Below, piece by piece: positions 47,451 through 56,031 of a DNA stretch of 64,000 nt. The stretch comes from Falsiroseomonas bella (GTDB taxonomy: Bacteria > Pseudomonadota > Alphaproteobacteria > Acetobacterales > Acetobacteraceae). The stretch lies in NCBI RefSeq assembly GCF_003173615.1, contig NZ_QGNA01000001.1, forward strand, positions 558,001 to 622,000, given 5' to 3'. The position numbers and the translations under genes are program-made. The stretch's first letter is position 1, and each line of letters starts with the position of its first letter. The notes under the pieces were generated by a model. It ran no database searches, had not been told where the DNA came from, and saw nothing but the letters and a program-made list of their open reading frames with translations.

Positions 47451-47490
47451 TGCGAGGCGGGCTCTGCCGCTTACGGAGGAGCCGCCGCGC

Positions 47491-48138
47491 TCAGTTCCCG
47501 AACAGGCGCTGCATCCGCAGCAGCATCTCCGGCAGGGAGAGGCCGCTCTGCGCCGAAGCCGCGGGCCCGCTGCCTTCCGGCACGCGGGCGCGGTAGCGGG
47601 CCAGGGCATCGCGCGTCCGCTCAAGCCGCAGTTCCGTCGGCTCCGCATTGGTGGCGCCGGCGCCGAAGCCGACCATGCGCACCAGCGCGGTCTGCGCCGT
47701 GGGCAGTTCCTCGGCGGCGCGGGCCATGTCCTCCGGCTTCGGGGCGCAGACCAGGTTCCGGCCTTCCAGCGTGCAGGGCATCTCGAAGAAGCGGTTGGGC
47801 GGGAAGCGCAGCTGCGCCGTGCCGGTCAGCGCCAGCAGCCCGCGGCCGGCGGCCTCCAGGCTGAGGTCGCGGGCCGTCACCACGGGCACCAGCTTGCCGC
47901 CGCGATCCTGCACTTCCAGCAGCAGGGAGGAGCCCGCAGCCGCCTGCGCGCGTTCCACCGGCTCGCGATGGCGGAGCTGGCAGTCGGCGCGGTCGGTCAT
48001 GCGGTCCGCGAGGCAGGAGAGGCGCCAGCTGCCGATCTCCTCCGGCGGCACGGCCGCCGGCGTGCTGGTCTGCGCCGCGGCGGCGGTAGCCAGGCCGACG
48101 CCGGCGAGGATCGCAAGGATGTTGGCGCGCGCTGTCAT
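47491..48138 (-). CDS. Secreted protein, possibly IalB-like
   Basis: A 215-residue exported protein with a cleavable signal peptide (MTARANILAILAGVGLATAAAAQT). The mature start GSWRLSCLADRMTDRADCQL resembles invasion-associated locus B (IalB)-type proteins, with paired cysteines that may form disulfides. The C-terminal ~70 residues show no family match. IalB call is tentative. Confidence 0.6.
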   Translation of the reverse strand: MTARANILAILAGVGLATAAAAQTSTPAAVPPEEIGSWRLSCLADRMTDRADCQLRHREPVERAQAAAGSSLLLEVQDRGGKLVPVVTARDLSLEAAGRGLLALTGTAQLRFPPNRFFEMPCTLEGRNLVCAPKPEDMARAAEELPTAQTALVRMVGFGAGATNAEPTELRLERTRDALARYRARVPEGSGPAASAQSGLSLPEMLLRMQRLFGN

Positions 48139-48173
48139 GCGCGGAAAGATAGGCCGATCGGAGGGCTTGTTCC

Positions 48174-49004
48174 ATGACCAGCGTGCGGTTTCCCGATGGC
48201 ACGACGGTGCCGGCGCTCGGCCAGGGCACCTGGCATATGGGCGAGCGTGGCAGCGACCGGCGGCGTGAGGCCGACGCCCTGCGCCTCGGCCTCGATCTCG
48301 GCCTGACGCTGATCGACACGGCGGAGATGTATGCCGAGGGCGGCGCCGAGGAGGTCGTGGCGGAAGCCATCGCCGGACGGCGGGACCAGGCTTTCCTCGT
48401 CTCCAAGGTCTATCCGCACAACGCGTCGCGCACGAAGCTTCCGCGGGCGCTGGATGCCTCTCTGCGCCGGCTGCGGGTGGAGACGCTGGACCTCTATCTG
48501 CTGCACTGGCGCGGTTCCGTGCCGCTGGCCGAGACCGTGGAGGCGATGGAGCGCGCGAAGGCGGACGGGAAGATCCTGCGCTGGGGCGTGAGCAACCTGG
48601 ATGTGGACGAGCTGGAGGAGCTTGGTCCCGCGCTGAAGGACTGCGCGACCGACCAGGTGCTGTGGAACCTGGAGGCGCGCGGCGTGGAGTTCGACCTGCT
48701 GCCCTTCTGCGCGAAGCATCGCATGCCCGTGATGGCCTATTCCCCGGTCGGCCAGGGCGGCGCGCTGCTGCGGCACCGCGCGCTGGCGGAGATCGCCGAG
48801 CGCCATGGCGCGACGCCGGCGCAGGTGGCGCTGGCCTTCGTGCTGGCGAAGCCCGGCGTCATCGCCATCCCGAAGGCGGCCGACCCGCAGCACCTGCGCG
48901 ACAACGCGAAGGCGCGCGACCTCAAGCTGACCCAGCAGGATTTCCGGGGGCTGGACGCCGCGTTCCCGCCGCCGAAGCGGAAGCGCTCGCTGGCGATGCT
49001 TTAG
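48174..49004 (+). CDS. Aldo/keto reductase
   Basis: A 276-residue TIM-barrel NADPH reductase. The catalytic tetrad is complete: Asp and Tyr in LIDTAEMYAEG, Lys in FLVSKVYPH, His in LYLLHWRG. The end has the cofactor segment VIAIPKAADPQHLRDNAKA. It is divergent from the secreted-protein gene, with 35 bp between starts. Substrate unknown. Confidence 0.93.
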   Translation: MTSVRFPDGTTVPALGQGTWHMGERGSDRRREADALRLGLDLGLTLIDTAEMYAEGGAEEVVAEAIAGRRDQAFLVSKVYPHNASRTKLPRALDASLRRLRVETLDLYLLHWRGSVPLAETVEAMERAKADGKILRWGVSNLDVDELEELGPALKDCATDQVLWNLEARGVEFDLLPFCAKHRMPVMAYSPVGQGGALLRHRALAEIAERHGATPAQVALAFVLAKPGVIAIPKAADPQHLRDNAKARDLKLTQQDFRGLDAAFPPPKRKRSLAML

Positions 49005-49040
49005 GGGGCGGAGGCCGCGCGCCCCCAGAATTCCCTTGTA

Positions 49041-49075
49041 AGTCCAAATTCGGACATGATATCCGCATCTGGACT
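49041..49075. promoter_or_regulatory. Dyad operator upstream of the toxin-antitoxin genes
   Basis: AGTCCAAAT (49041-49049) and ATCTGGACT (49067-49075) form an outer inverted repeat (8 of 9 pairs), with a smaller imperfect palindrome GTCCAAATTCGGAC inside the left half. GAGGAGG at 49078-49084 is the antitoxin ribosome site. The placement fits an autoregulatory operator, as is usual for toxin-antitoxin operons. Confidence 0.55.
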
Positions 49076-49090
49076 CCGAGGAGGCTCCGT

Positions 49091-49582
49091 ATGCTCGGCC
49101 GTGCCGTACCGCTGGCTTCGCCCCTCGACGCCGCTCGCTTCGCGCCGGCCGCCCGGCGGCGGTTGGGCGGTCCGGGCCTGCGCGCCTTCCAGCACATCGC
49201 CGACCTCTGGCGCCTCACCGAAGCCGAGCGACTGCTGGTGCTAGGCCTGCCGTCCCGCTCAACCTTCTATGGCTGGCTCAAGGCGGCGGAGGTGACCCTG
49301 CCGGTGGATGTGCTGCTGCGCATCTCCGCCGTTCTCGGCATCCACAAGGCCCTGCGCATCCTGTTCGAGACCGAGGCCGAGGGCGCCGCCTGGCTGCGCG
49401 CCGCGAATGCCGCGCTGCCCTTCGCCGGCCAGGCGCCGCTCGCCCTGATCACGGGCGGCACACAGGACGGCCTGATGCAGGTGCGGCGCTTCCTCGATGC
49501 CGCGCGCGGCGGGCTGCACATGGCGCCCAATGCTGCCGACGAGGCGCCGCCCTGGCGCGACGACGACATCGTGATCGCGTGA
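49091..49582 (+). CDS. Xre/MbcA/ParS-type antitoxin
   Basis: A 163-residue antitoxin. The N-terminal HTH region is LTEAERLLVLGLPSRSTFYGWL and the following helices; the C-terminal toxin-binding domain (DUF2384) appears as AAWLRAANAALPFAGQAPLALITGG. It neutralises the RES toxin encoded next and probably binds the dyad upstream. ATG 49091 has GAGGAGG six bases upstream. The toxin start overlaps its stop as GTGA. Confidence 0.88.
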   Translation: MLGRAVPLASPLDAARFAPAARRRLGGPGLRAFQHIADLWRLTEAERLLVLGLPSRSTFYGWLKAAEVTLPVDVLLRISAVLGIHKALRILFETEAEGAAWLRAANAALPFAGQAPLALITGGTQDGLMQVRRFLDAARGGLHMAPNAADEAPPWRDDDIVIA

Positions 49583-50256
49583 GCGACACGCCGCGCTGCG
49601 CGCCGCCGCAGCCTTGCCATCGCCTGATTCCCTCTCGCTTCCCGCCGGTCCAGGCCTTCGACTTCTGCACCTCGCCCGAGGAACTGGAGGCGGTGATCGA
49701 GCTGGAAGGCTGGACCAACGACAGGCTGGTCGCCGAACGCCTTGCGCGGCTCGACCGCGACGAGTGGGTGTTCGGCGTGCCCAATGCGAGCGTCGTCATG
49801 GCCGCCTTCCTCCACGCCGCGCCGGCCGGCACGCGCTTCGCCGGACCGGAGCTCGGCGCCTGGTACGCCAGCGCCGCGCTCCGCACCGCAATCGCCGAGG
49901 TCGCGCATCATCTGCGGCGCGAGGCGGTGGCGCTCGGCCGGGCGGCGATGCGGCGGAGCTACCGCGCCTATCGCGCGACGCTCTCGGGCGATGACTGGCG
50001 CGACCTGCGCATCGCCGCGCCACCGGGCGTCCTCGACCGGCACAGCCACGCCGCGGGCCAGCTGCTTGGCGAGGCGGCGCGCGCCGCCGGCGAGGCCGGC
50101 TTCGTGTATCCCAGCCTGCGTCATGCGGGCGGCGTGAACATCGTCGCGTATCGGCCACGCCGCATCGGCGCGGTGACGCAGGCCGAGCATTTCGACATCA
50201 CCGCGCCGCGACAGGGGAAGGTTGTCGCGCGACTGCTGCGGGGTGGCTACCAGTAG
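49579..50256 (+). CDS. RES-domain toxin
   Basis: A 225-residue toxin of the RES family, whose characterised members deplete NAD+ or ADP-ribosylate targets. The conserved region begins HRLIPSRFPP (residues 14-23). Also visible are a region like TRFAGPELGAWYASAALRTAI and YPSLRHAGGVNIVAY near the end. It starts at GTG 49579, overlapping the antitoxin. Its last ten bases overlap the convergent trmO gene. Confidence 0.88.
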   Translation: MSDTPRCAPPQPCHRLIPSRFPPVQAFDFCTSPEELEAVIELEGWTNDRLVAERLARLDRDEWVFGVPNASVVMAAFLHAAPAGTRFAGPELGAWYASAALRTAIAEVAHHLRREAVALGRAAMRRSYRAYRATLSGDDWRDLRIAAPPGVLDRHSHAAGQLLGEAARAAGEAGFVYPSLRHAGGVNIVAYRPRRIGAVTQAEHFDITAPRQGKVVARLLRGGYQ

Positions 50257-50708
50257 CCTTCCATGATCTCGCGCGCCCAGCCGGGCTCGCGAATCTCGCC
50301 GCGCGGGTCGAAGCCGGTCATGTGCGGCTTGATGTCGAGCACCGGCGTGCCGTCGATCGCGTCCAGCCCCTGCACGCGCAGCGTCATGCCGTCCACGCCC
50401 AGCAGCCGGCAGGTCGTCACGCCGATGCGGTTCGGCCGCGGCGAGCCGCGCTGCGCGAGGATCCCCACCCGCGGCCAGTCCGTGCGGCCACGCGGATGGC
50501 GCGCGTTGCGCTCCAGCTTCGCCGGGTCCAGGCGGTCGAAGACGAAGACCACGACGATGTGGCTGAAGCTGTCGAGGCCGAGCGCGGCATCCGGGCCGAG
50601 TTGCGCCGGGTCCAGCACGATCTCCGCCGTGACGCTGTCCCAGGCATCGTCCACCGGCTCGGCGCGCCCGCCGCGCACGAACCCGATGGGAACGACCGAA
50701 AGACTCAT
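50247..50708 (-). CDS. trmO: tRNA (t6A37) N6-methyltransferase TrmO
   Basis: A 153-residue TsaA/TrmO-type protein that methylates t6A at position 37 of threonine tRNA using S-adenosylmethionine. Seen: FSHIVVVFVFDRLD, the RVGILAQRGSPRPNRIGVT motif and VLDIKPHMTGFD. The start overlaps the TRAP dctM stop as ATGA. The family mostly runs longer at the C-terminus; this is a compact form. Confidence 0.88.
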   Translation of the reverse strand: MSLSVVPIGFVRGGRAEPVDDAWDSVTAEIVLDPAQLGPDAALGLDSFSHIVVVFVFDRLDPAKLERNARHPRGRTDWPRVGILAQRGSPRPNRIGVTTCRLLGVDGMTLRVQGLDAIDGTPVLDIKPHMTGFDPRGEIREPGWAREIMEGYW

Positions 50709-52135
50709 TGGAAGATCGGCACCTGCGGCGTGTCCGGCACGGCGGGTGGGGGGGGCAGGTCGATGATGACCGTGCTCGGGTCCACCTTCGGGCCGCGGTC
50801 CAGCCAGTAGGTCACGCTCTCCGGCCAGAAGATCACGATCGCCACCAGCAGCAGCTGCAGGCCGAGCCAGGGGATTGCGCCGAGATAGATGTCCTTGGTC
50901 AGCACCTCCTTCGGCGCGATGCCGCGCAGGTAGAACAGCGCGAAGCCGAAGGGCGGATGCATGAAGCTGGTCTGCATGTTGATGCAGATCAGCACGCCGA
51001 ACCACACCAGGTCGATGCCGAGGTTCTTCGCCACGGGCGCCAGCAGCGGGATGACGATGAAGGCGATCTCGAAGAAGTCGAGGAAGAACGCCAGGAAGAA
51101 GATGAAGATGTTGACGAAGATCAGGAAGCCCGTGGCGCCGCCCGGCAGGTAGGACAGCAGGTGCTCGATCCAGATGCCGCCATCCACGCCCTGGAACACC
51201 AGGCTGAAGACAGTGGCGCCGATCAGGATGTAGATCACCATCGCCGTGATGCGCGTGGTGTTCGCCATGGCCTGGCGCACCAGCGGCCAGCTCAGGCGGC
51301 GGTTGATTGCCGCCAGCACCACCGCGCCGACCACGCCCATCGCGCCGGCCTCGGTCGGCGTCGCCAGCCCCATGAAAATTGTGCCCAGCACCATGAAGAT
51401 CAGCACGATGGAGGGCACCATGCCCTTCAGCACGCGCCACCACAGGCGCCAGTCGCGCGGCACCAGGGCCTCCGGCGGCAGGGGCGGGACCTTCTGCGGC
51501 GCGACGATGCTCACCACCGCGATGAAGGCCAGGAACAGCGCGATCTGCAGCAGGGACGGGCCGATGGCGCCGGCATACATGTCGCCGACCGACTGCCCCA
51601 GCTGGTCGCCCAGCACGATCAGCACGAGGGAGGGCGGGATCACCTGCGTGATCGTGCCACTGGCCGCGATCACGCCGGTCGCGATCCGCATGTCGTAGCC
51701 GTAGCGCATCATGATGGGCAGGCTGATCATGCCCATCGCGATCACGCTGGCCGCCACCGTGCCGGTGATGGCACCCAGGATCGCGCCGACGATGATCACC
51801 GCATAAGCCAGCCCGCCGGGAATCTTGCCGAAGAGCTGCCCGGTGCCTTCCAGCAGGTCCTCCGCCAGGCCGCAGCGTTCCAGGATCGCCCCCATCAAGG
51901 TGAAGAAGGGGATCGCCAGCAGCAGGTCGTTGGAGAGGATGTTGAAGACGCGCAGCGGCAGGTTGTTGAGGAAGGCGTCGGGGAACAGCCCGATCTCGAT
52001 CGAAAGGAAGCCGAAGAACAGCCCGACCGCGGCCAGCGAGAACGCGGCCGGGAAGCCGAACAGCAGGAACAGGATCAGGCCGCCGAACATCAGCGGCGGC
52101 ATCAGGTCCTCGGAGGGGATGCCGAACAGCGTCAC
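50705..52135 (-). CDS. dctM: TRAP transporter large permease (DctM)
   Basis: A 476-residue, about twelve-helix TRAP transporter channel subunit. It begins MTLFGIPSEDLMPPLMFGG from a GTG at 52135 that overlaps the dctQ stop (GTGA). Conserved segments include PFFTLMGAILERCGLAEDL, IAASGTITQVIPPSLVLIVLGDQ and LATPTEAGAMGVVGAV. A long upstream open frame that would give a 1459-residue protein is not real. Substrate is set by the missing DctP receptor. Confidence 0.94.
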   Translation of the reverse strand: MTLFGIPSEDLMPPLMFGGLILFLLFGFPAAFSLAAVGLFFGFLSIEIGLFPDAFLNNLPLRVFNILSNDLLLAIPFFTLMGAILERCGLAEDLLEGTGQLFGKIPGGLAYAVIIVGAILGAITGTVAASVIAMGMISLPIMMRYGYDMRIATGVIAASGTITQVIPPSLVLIVLGDQLGQSVGDMYAGAIGPSLLQIALFLAFIAVVSIVAPQKVPPLPPEALVPRDWRLWWRVLKGMVPSIVLIFMVLGTIFMGLATPTEAGAMGVVGAVVLAAINRRLSWPLVRQAMANTTRITAMVIYILIGATVFSLVFQGVDGGIWIEHLLSYLPGGATGFLIFVNIFIFFLAFFLDFFEIAFIVIPLLAPVAKNLGIDLVWFGVLICINMQTSFMHPPFGFALFYLRGIAPKEVLTKDIYLGAIPWLGLQLLLVAIVIFWPESVTYWLDRGPKVDPSTVIIDLPPPPAVPDTPQVPIFQ

Positions 52136-52737
52136 TGCTCGGGCCTCGCGTAGGAGGCGTGGATGCGCCCTTCGGGCACATGGATGCCGCGCAGCAGCGC
52201 GACGCGCTTGATCAGCTCCGACAGGCCCTGCAGCGTGATCAGGGCGAAGCCCAGCGGCATCAGGATCTTCACCGGCCAGCGGATCAGTCCGCCGGGGGAG
52301 GAGGAGGTCTCGGCCCGCACCCAGGATTCCACGAAGAAGGGCCAGGTCATCCAGGCGAGCAGCGCCATGGCGGGCAGCAGGAACAGGCTGATCCCGATCA
52401 CGTCCACCCAGATGCGTCGCCGTTCCGACAAGGCGCCGTAGAGCACGTCCACCCGCACATGCTCGTTGCGGAACAGCGTGTAGCTGCCGCCGAGCATCAC
52501 CACCGCGGCGAACAAGTACCACTGCCCCTCGAGCGAGGCGTTGGAGCCGAGCGAGAAGCCGTAGCGCAGGAAGGCGTTGCCGGCCGAGAGCGCGCAGGCC
52601 AGCAGCACGCACCAGTCCGCCACGCGCCCGAGGCGCGCGTTGAGCGAATCGACCAAGCGGCTGAAGGCGAGCAGGGCGCCCATGGGCCTTGGCGTTTCTC
52701 CCGGCGGGGGCGGCTTCGGCGCCGCGGAGCCGGCCAC
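52132..52737 (-). CDS. dctQ: TRAP transporter small permease (DctQ)
   Basis: A 201-residue, four-helix partner of DctM. The core LACALSAGNAFLRYGF and NEHVRVDVLYG matches DctQ family proteins. ATG 52737 or 52683 may be the start; the first is shown. No dctP lies on either side, the upstream neighbour being the divergent Hyf-like operon. Confidence 0.88.
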   Translation of the reverse strand: MAGSAAPKPPPPGETPRPMGALLAFSRLVDSLNARLGRVADWCVLLACALSAGNAFLRYGFSLGSNASLEGQWYLFAAVVMLGGSYTLFRNEHVRVDVLYGALSERRRIWVDVIGISLFLLPAMALLAWMTWPFFVESWVRAETSSSPGGLIRWPVKILMPLGFALITLQGLSELIKRVALLRGIHVPEGRIHASYARPEQ

Positions 52738-52873
52738 TTAGCGCCGGGGGGCGCGGATGGAAAGCTTCCGGGCCGGGCGGCGCGCGGATGAAGGCTTCTT
52801 CAAGCGTGCGCCCCTTCTGCCCGGTCCCCGCGGCCCGTAAGCTCCCCCTCGTGCCGATGCTGCTCCCCGCCCC

Positions 52874-54892
52874 GTGCTGACGGCGATCCTCCTCACCCTG
52901 CTCGGGCTGGTGCTGCTGGCGCTGGCCATGCCGGTGCTGGCCGGCCGCCGGATCGCGCCGCGGCTGGCCCATGGCGGCTCGGCGCTGGCCTCGGCGGTTT
53001 TCGTGCTGATGGCGGTCGCCGCCCTGGCCGGGGGTGGGGCGCCGGTGGCGGAGCTGCCCTTCGGCACGCCCTTCGGGCCGCTGCTGGTGGCGCTGGACGG
53101 GCTTTCGGCCTGGTTCCTGCTGCTGCTCGGCCTGGCGGGGCTCTGTGCGTCGGTCTTCGCGCTGGCGCATGAGGATGCGGCGCCGGCGCGGGCGCTGCTG
53201 GCCTATCCGCTGTTCCTCGCCGGCATGGCGCTGACACTGCTGGCGGCGGACGGCGTCACGCTGCTGCTCGGCTTCGAGGCGATGTCGCTCGCGAGCTGGG
53301 CGCTGGTGGCGTCCGACCATGCGAAGGCGGAGAATCGCCGGGCCGCCCGGCTGTATCTGGTTTTCGCGGCGCTGGCGGCGGTCTGCCTGGTGCCGGCGCT
53401 CGGCCTGCTGGCTGGACCGGGCGGCGACCTGGCCTTCGCGGCGATCCGGGAGGCGCCGCCGGATGGCTGGCGGGCGGCGCTGATCCTGGCGCTGGTCGTG
53501 GCCGGAGCCGGGGCCAAGGCGGGGCTGGTGCCGCTGCATGCCTGGCTGCCGCTCGCCCATCCCGCGGCGCCGAGCCATGTCTCGGCGCTGATGTCGGCCG
53601 CCATGACCAAGGTCGCGCTGTATGTCGCGGCGCGGATGCTGCTCGATCTCGGCGGGCCGGCGCAGCCCGTGTGGTGGGGCGTGCCGCTGGTCGCGCTGGG
53701 CGCGGCCTCGGCCGTGCTGGGCGCCTTGCGCGCCAATCTGGAGGAGGAGGGAAAGACCCTGCTCGCCTTCTCCACCATCGAGAATGTGGGGCTGGTGGCG
53801 GTGGGGCTCGGGCTGGCGGCCTGCTTCCGCGCGGCCGATCTCGGGGCGCTGGCGGCGCTGGCGGCGGGGGCGGCGCTGCTGCATGCGCTGAACCACGGGG
53901 TCTTCAAGACGCTGCTCTTCCTCGGCATGGGGGAGGTCGCGCATGGCGCGGGATCGCGGCTGCTGGACCGGCTGGGCGGGCTGATCCACGCGATGCCCTG
54001 GACCGCCGCCTGCATGCTGGTGGGCGTGGGCGCGGCGGCGAGCCTGCCGCCGCTCTCGGGATTCGCGAGCGAATGGCTGCTGCTGCAGGCGCTGATCGCC
54101 GCCTGGCGCGTCGGTGACCTGACGGTGCAGATGCTGGTGCTGGTCGCCGCCGCCATGGTCGCGCTGGCCGCGGCGCTGGCGGCGGCGGCGATGGTGCGGC
54201 TGTTCGGCCTTGTGTTCCTCGGCCGGCCGCGTTCCCCGCGCGGGGCGGGGGCGCATGAGGGCAAGGGCGCCGCGCGCCTCTCCCTGCTGTTGCCGGCCGG
54301 GCTGACGGTGCTGCTCGGCCTGCTGCCCGGACCGATGCTCGCGCTCGGCGGCGGCGCGCAGGCGCTGCTGACCGGGCAGGCGATGGAGGGGCGCGCCGGC
54401 CTCGCCTTCGTGGCCGTCGGGGACGGCGCGGCCGCCTATTGGCCGCTCGGCGCCGCGCTGCTGCTCGCGCTCGCGCTGTTCGGCGTCTGGCTGCTGGTGA
54501 AGCGCGGCACGGAGGAACCGGCGCGCGGCCCCGCCTGGGATTGCGGCTTTGCCGCACCGCCGCAGCACCTGCCCTTCGGCGACCCGCTGACCCAGCCCAC
54601 CGCGGCCGGCATGGGTCAGCCGCTGCGCCGCATGCTCGCCCAGCCCGTGCTGGCGGTGACGGAGCGGGTGGAGATGCCGGAGCCCGGCACGGTGGCGCCG
54701 GCGCGGATCGCGATGTCCTTCGGCGATCCTGCCTTCGCGCTGCTGCTGGCGCCGCTGGCGACCGCGCGGGATGCGGTGGTGGCGCGGACGGAACGGCTGC
54801 GCGACCTCTCCATCCGGCAATGCCTGATGCTGCCCTTCGCCGCGCTGGTCGCGCTGCTGCTGCTGGTGGCTTGGTTGGAGGGCGGCGCGTGA
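52874..54892 (+). CDS. hyfB: Hydrogenase-4/complex-I-type antiporter-like subunit (HyfB-like)
   Basis: A 672-residue, multi-helix proton-pumping-type membrane subunit of the NuoL/MrpA superfamily. The central region (LLLGFEAMSLASWALV, then GAGAKAGLVPLHAWLPLAHPAAPSHVSALMSAAMTK in parts, and ALNHGVFKTLLFLGMGEV) has the conserved channel Lys and Glu residues. It has the long C-terminal extension seen in HyfB. Start GTG 52874. It is first in a run of seven genes. The stop lies within a 19-bp repeat that is copied at the next start. Confidence 0.9.
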   Translation: MLTAILLTLLGLVLLALAMPVLAGRRIAPRLAHGGSALASAVFVLMAVAALAGGGAPVAELPFGTPFGPLLVALDGLSAWFLLLLGLAGLCASVFALAHEDAAPARALLAYPLFLAGMALTLLAADGVTLLLGFEAMSLASWALVASDHAKAENRRAARLYLVFAALAAVCLVPALGLLAGPGGDLAFAAIREAPPDGWRAALILALVVAGAGAKAGLVPLHAWLPLAHPAAPSHVSALMSAAMTKVALYVAARMLLDLGGPAQPVWWGVPLVALGAASAVLGALRANLEEEGKTLLAFSTIENVGLVAVGLGLAACFRAADLGALAALAAGAALLHALNHGVFKTLLFLGMGEVAHGAGSRLLDRLGGLIHAMPWTAACMLVGVGAAASLPPLSGFASEWLLLQALIAAWRVGDLTVQMLVLVAAAMVALAAALAAAAMVRLFGLVFLGRPRSPRGAGAHEGKGAARLSLLLPAGLTVLLGLLPGPMLALGGGAQALLTGQAMEGRAGLAFVAVGDGAAAYWPLGAALLLALALFGVWLLVKRGTEEPARGPAWDCGFAAPPQHLPFGDPLTQPTAAGMGQPLRRMLAQPVLAVTERVEMPEPGTVAPARIAMSFGDPAFALLLAPLATARDAVVARTERLRDLSIRQCLMLPFAALVALLLLVAWLEGGA

Positions 54893-54921
54893 GCGCGCCG
54901 ACGTTGGAGGGCGGCGCGTGA
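54874..54921. repeat. 19-bp direct repeat spanning hyfB stop and hyfC start
   Basis: GTTGGAGGGCGGCGCGTGA occurs exactly at 54874-54892 and 54903-54921, 29 bp apart. Each copy holds a GGAGG ribosome site and a GTGA stop/start. The first copy ends hyfB and opens a ten-codon frame whose stop lies in the second copy, which in turn starts hyfC. Confidence 0.85.
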
Positions 54922-55877
54922 TCGTCCTCGCCGCGATCCTGACCCAGCTCTTGCACCTGGCCTTGGTGCTGGTGGCGGCGCCGCTGGTGGTCGGCGGCGT
55001 GCGCTGGCTGAAGGCGCGCATGATGGGCCGCATCGGCCCGCATCCGCTGCAGCCCTGGCGCGACCTGCTCAAGCTGCTGCGCAAGCGGCCGGTACTGGCG
55101 GAGAATGCCAGCTGGATCAGCCGTGCCGCGCCTTATGTGGCCGTGGGCGCCGCCGTGGCGGCGCTGGCGCTGGTGCCGAGTTTTTCACGCGCGATGCTGT
55201 TCGCCCCGATGTCGGACCTGCTGCTGATCGCGGGGCTGCTGGCGCTGGGCCGTGTCGCGCTGGCGCTCGCGGGCATGGATGTCGGCACCGCCTTCGGCGG
55301 GCTCGGCGCGGCGCGCGAAATGTCCTTCGCGGCGCTGGCGGAACCGGCGCTGCTGCTGGTGGCGCTGAGCTTCGCGATCCTGGCCGGCAGCACCGGCCTC
55401 GAGCAGATCGCCGCCACCTTCCAGGACGGCGCGGTGGGGCTGCGCGTCTCGCTGGCGCTGGCGCTGATCGCGCTCTGTGCCGTGGCCGTGGCGGAGAATG
55501 CGCGCATCCCGGTGGACAACCCGGCGACGCATCTGGAACTGACGATGGTGCATGAGGCGATGATTCTGGAAGCCTCCGGCCGGCATCTGGCGCTCTGGGA
55601 AGCGGCGGCGGCGCTGCGGCTGACGCTGTGGCTGGCGCTGATCGTCGCGGTGTTCCTGCCCTTCGGTACGGCGCCGGCGGGTTTTGCGCCGTTCGGCTGG
55701 GTGCTGGGCGTGGTGGCTTGGATCGCGAAGATGGCGCTGCTGTGCTTCGCGCTTGCGGCGTTCGAAAGCGCCATCGCCAAGATGCGCGTCTTCCGCGTTC
55801 CGGAGTTTTTGGGGGCCGCGCTGTTGCTGGGGCTGCTGGGCGCGATCCTGTTGTTCGTTTCGACGAGGCTGGCGTGA
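54918..55877 (+). CDS. hyfC: Hydrogenase-4/complex-I-type membrane subunit (HyfC / NuoH-like)
   Basis: A 319-residue, about eight-helix subunit equivalent to NuoH/HycD. The conserved early segment GGVRWLKARMMGRIGPHPLQPWRDLLKL and the cytoplasmic loop NARIPVDNPATHLELTMVHEAMILEASGR (in parts) match the quinone/large-subunit interface region. GTG 54918 is the start. Confidence 0.93.
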   Translation: MIVLAAILTQLLHLALVLVAAPLVVGGVRWLKARMMGRIGPHPLQPWRDLLKLLRKRPVLAENASWISRAAPYVAVGAAVAALALVPSFSRAMLFAPMSDLLLIAGLLALGRVALALAGMDVGTAFGGLGAAREMSFAALAEPALLLVALSFAILAGSTGLEQIAATFQDGAVGLRVSLALALIALCAVAVAENARIPVDNPATHLELTMVHEAMILEASGRHLALWEAAAALRLTLWLALIVAVFLPFGTAPAGFAPFGWVLGVVAWIAKMALLCFALAAFESAIAKMRVFRVPEFLGAALLLGLLGAILLFVSTRLA

Positions 55878-55895
55878 TGGGTGAGGTCGGCCGCG

Positions 55896-55991
55896 CCCCC
55901 ACCCTGACCCTCCCCCGCACTGCGGGGGAGGGAGCGGAGCGCGCCGCCAATCACTCCCTCCCCTGCTTGCGGGGGAGGGCTGGGGTGGGGG
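55896..55991. repeat. Two GC-rich palindromic elements, copies C and D, in inverse orientation
   Basis: Copy C (55896-55935) and copy D (about 55953-55991) are related to copies A and B, each with a ~10-bp CCCTCCCC...GGGGAGGG palindrome. They face each other around a 17-bp core. They fill the 154-bp hyfC-hyfE gap, the largest gap in the operon. Confidence 0.85.
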
Positions 55992-56031
55992 CACGACTGA
56001 CAGCGCAGGATCGTGTGCGGATACCGCGCCC

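Noticed and set aside
54439-54921. 160-codon frame ending in the hyfB-hyfC junction
   Set aside because: Shadow of hyfB; only its last ten codons, created by the 19-bp repeat, could be translated.
50705-55084. A 1459-residue minus-strand fusion upstream of dctM
   Set aside because: Everything before the GTG at 52135 lies antisense to the Hyf-like operon and dctQ, and is low-complexity; the DctM start is fixed by the dctQ overlap.
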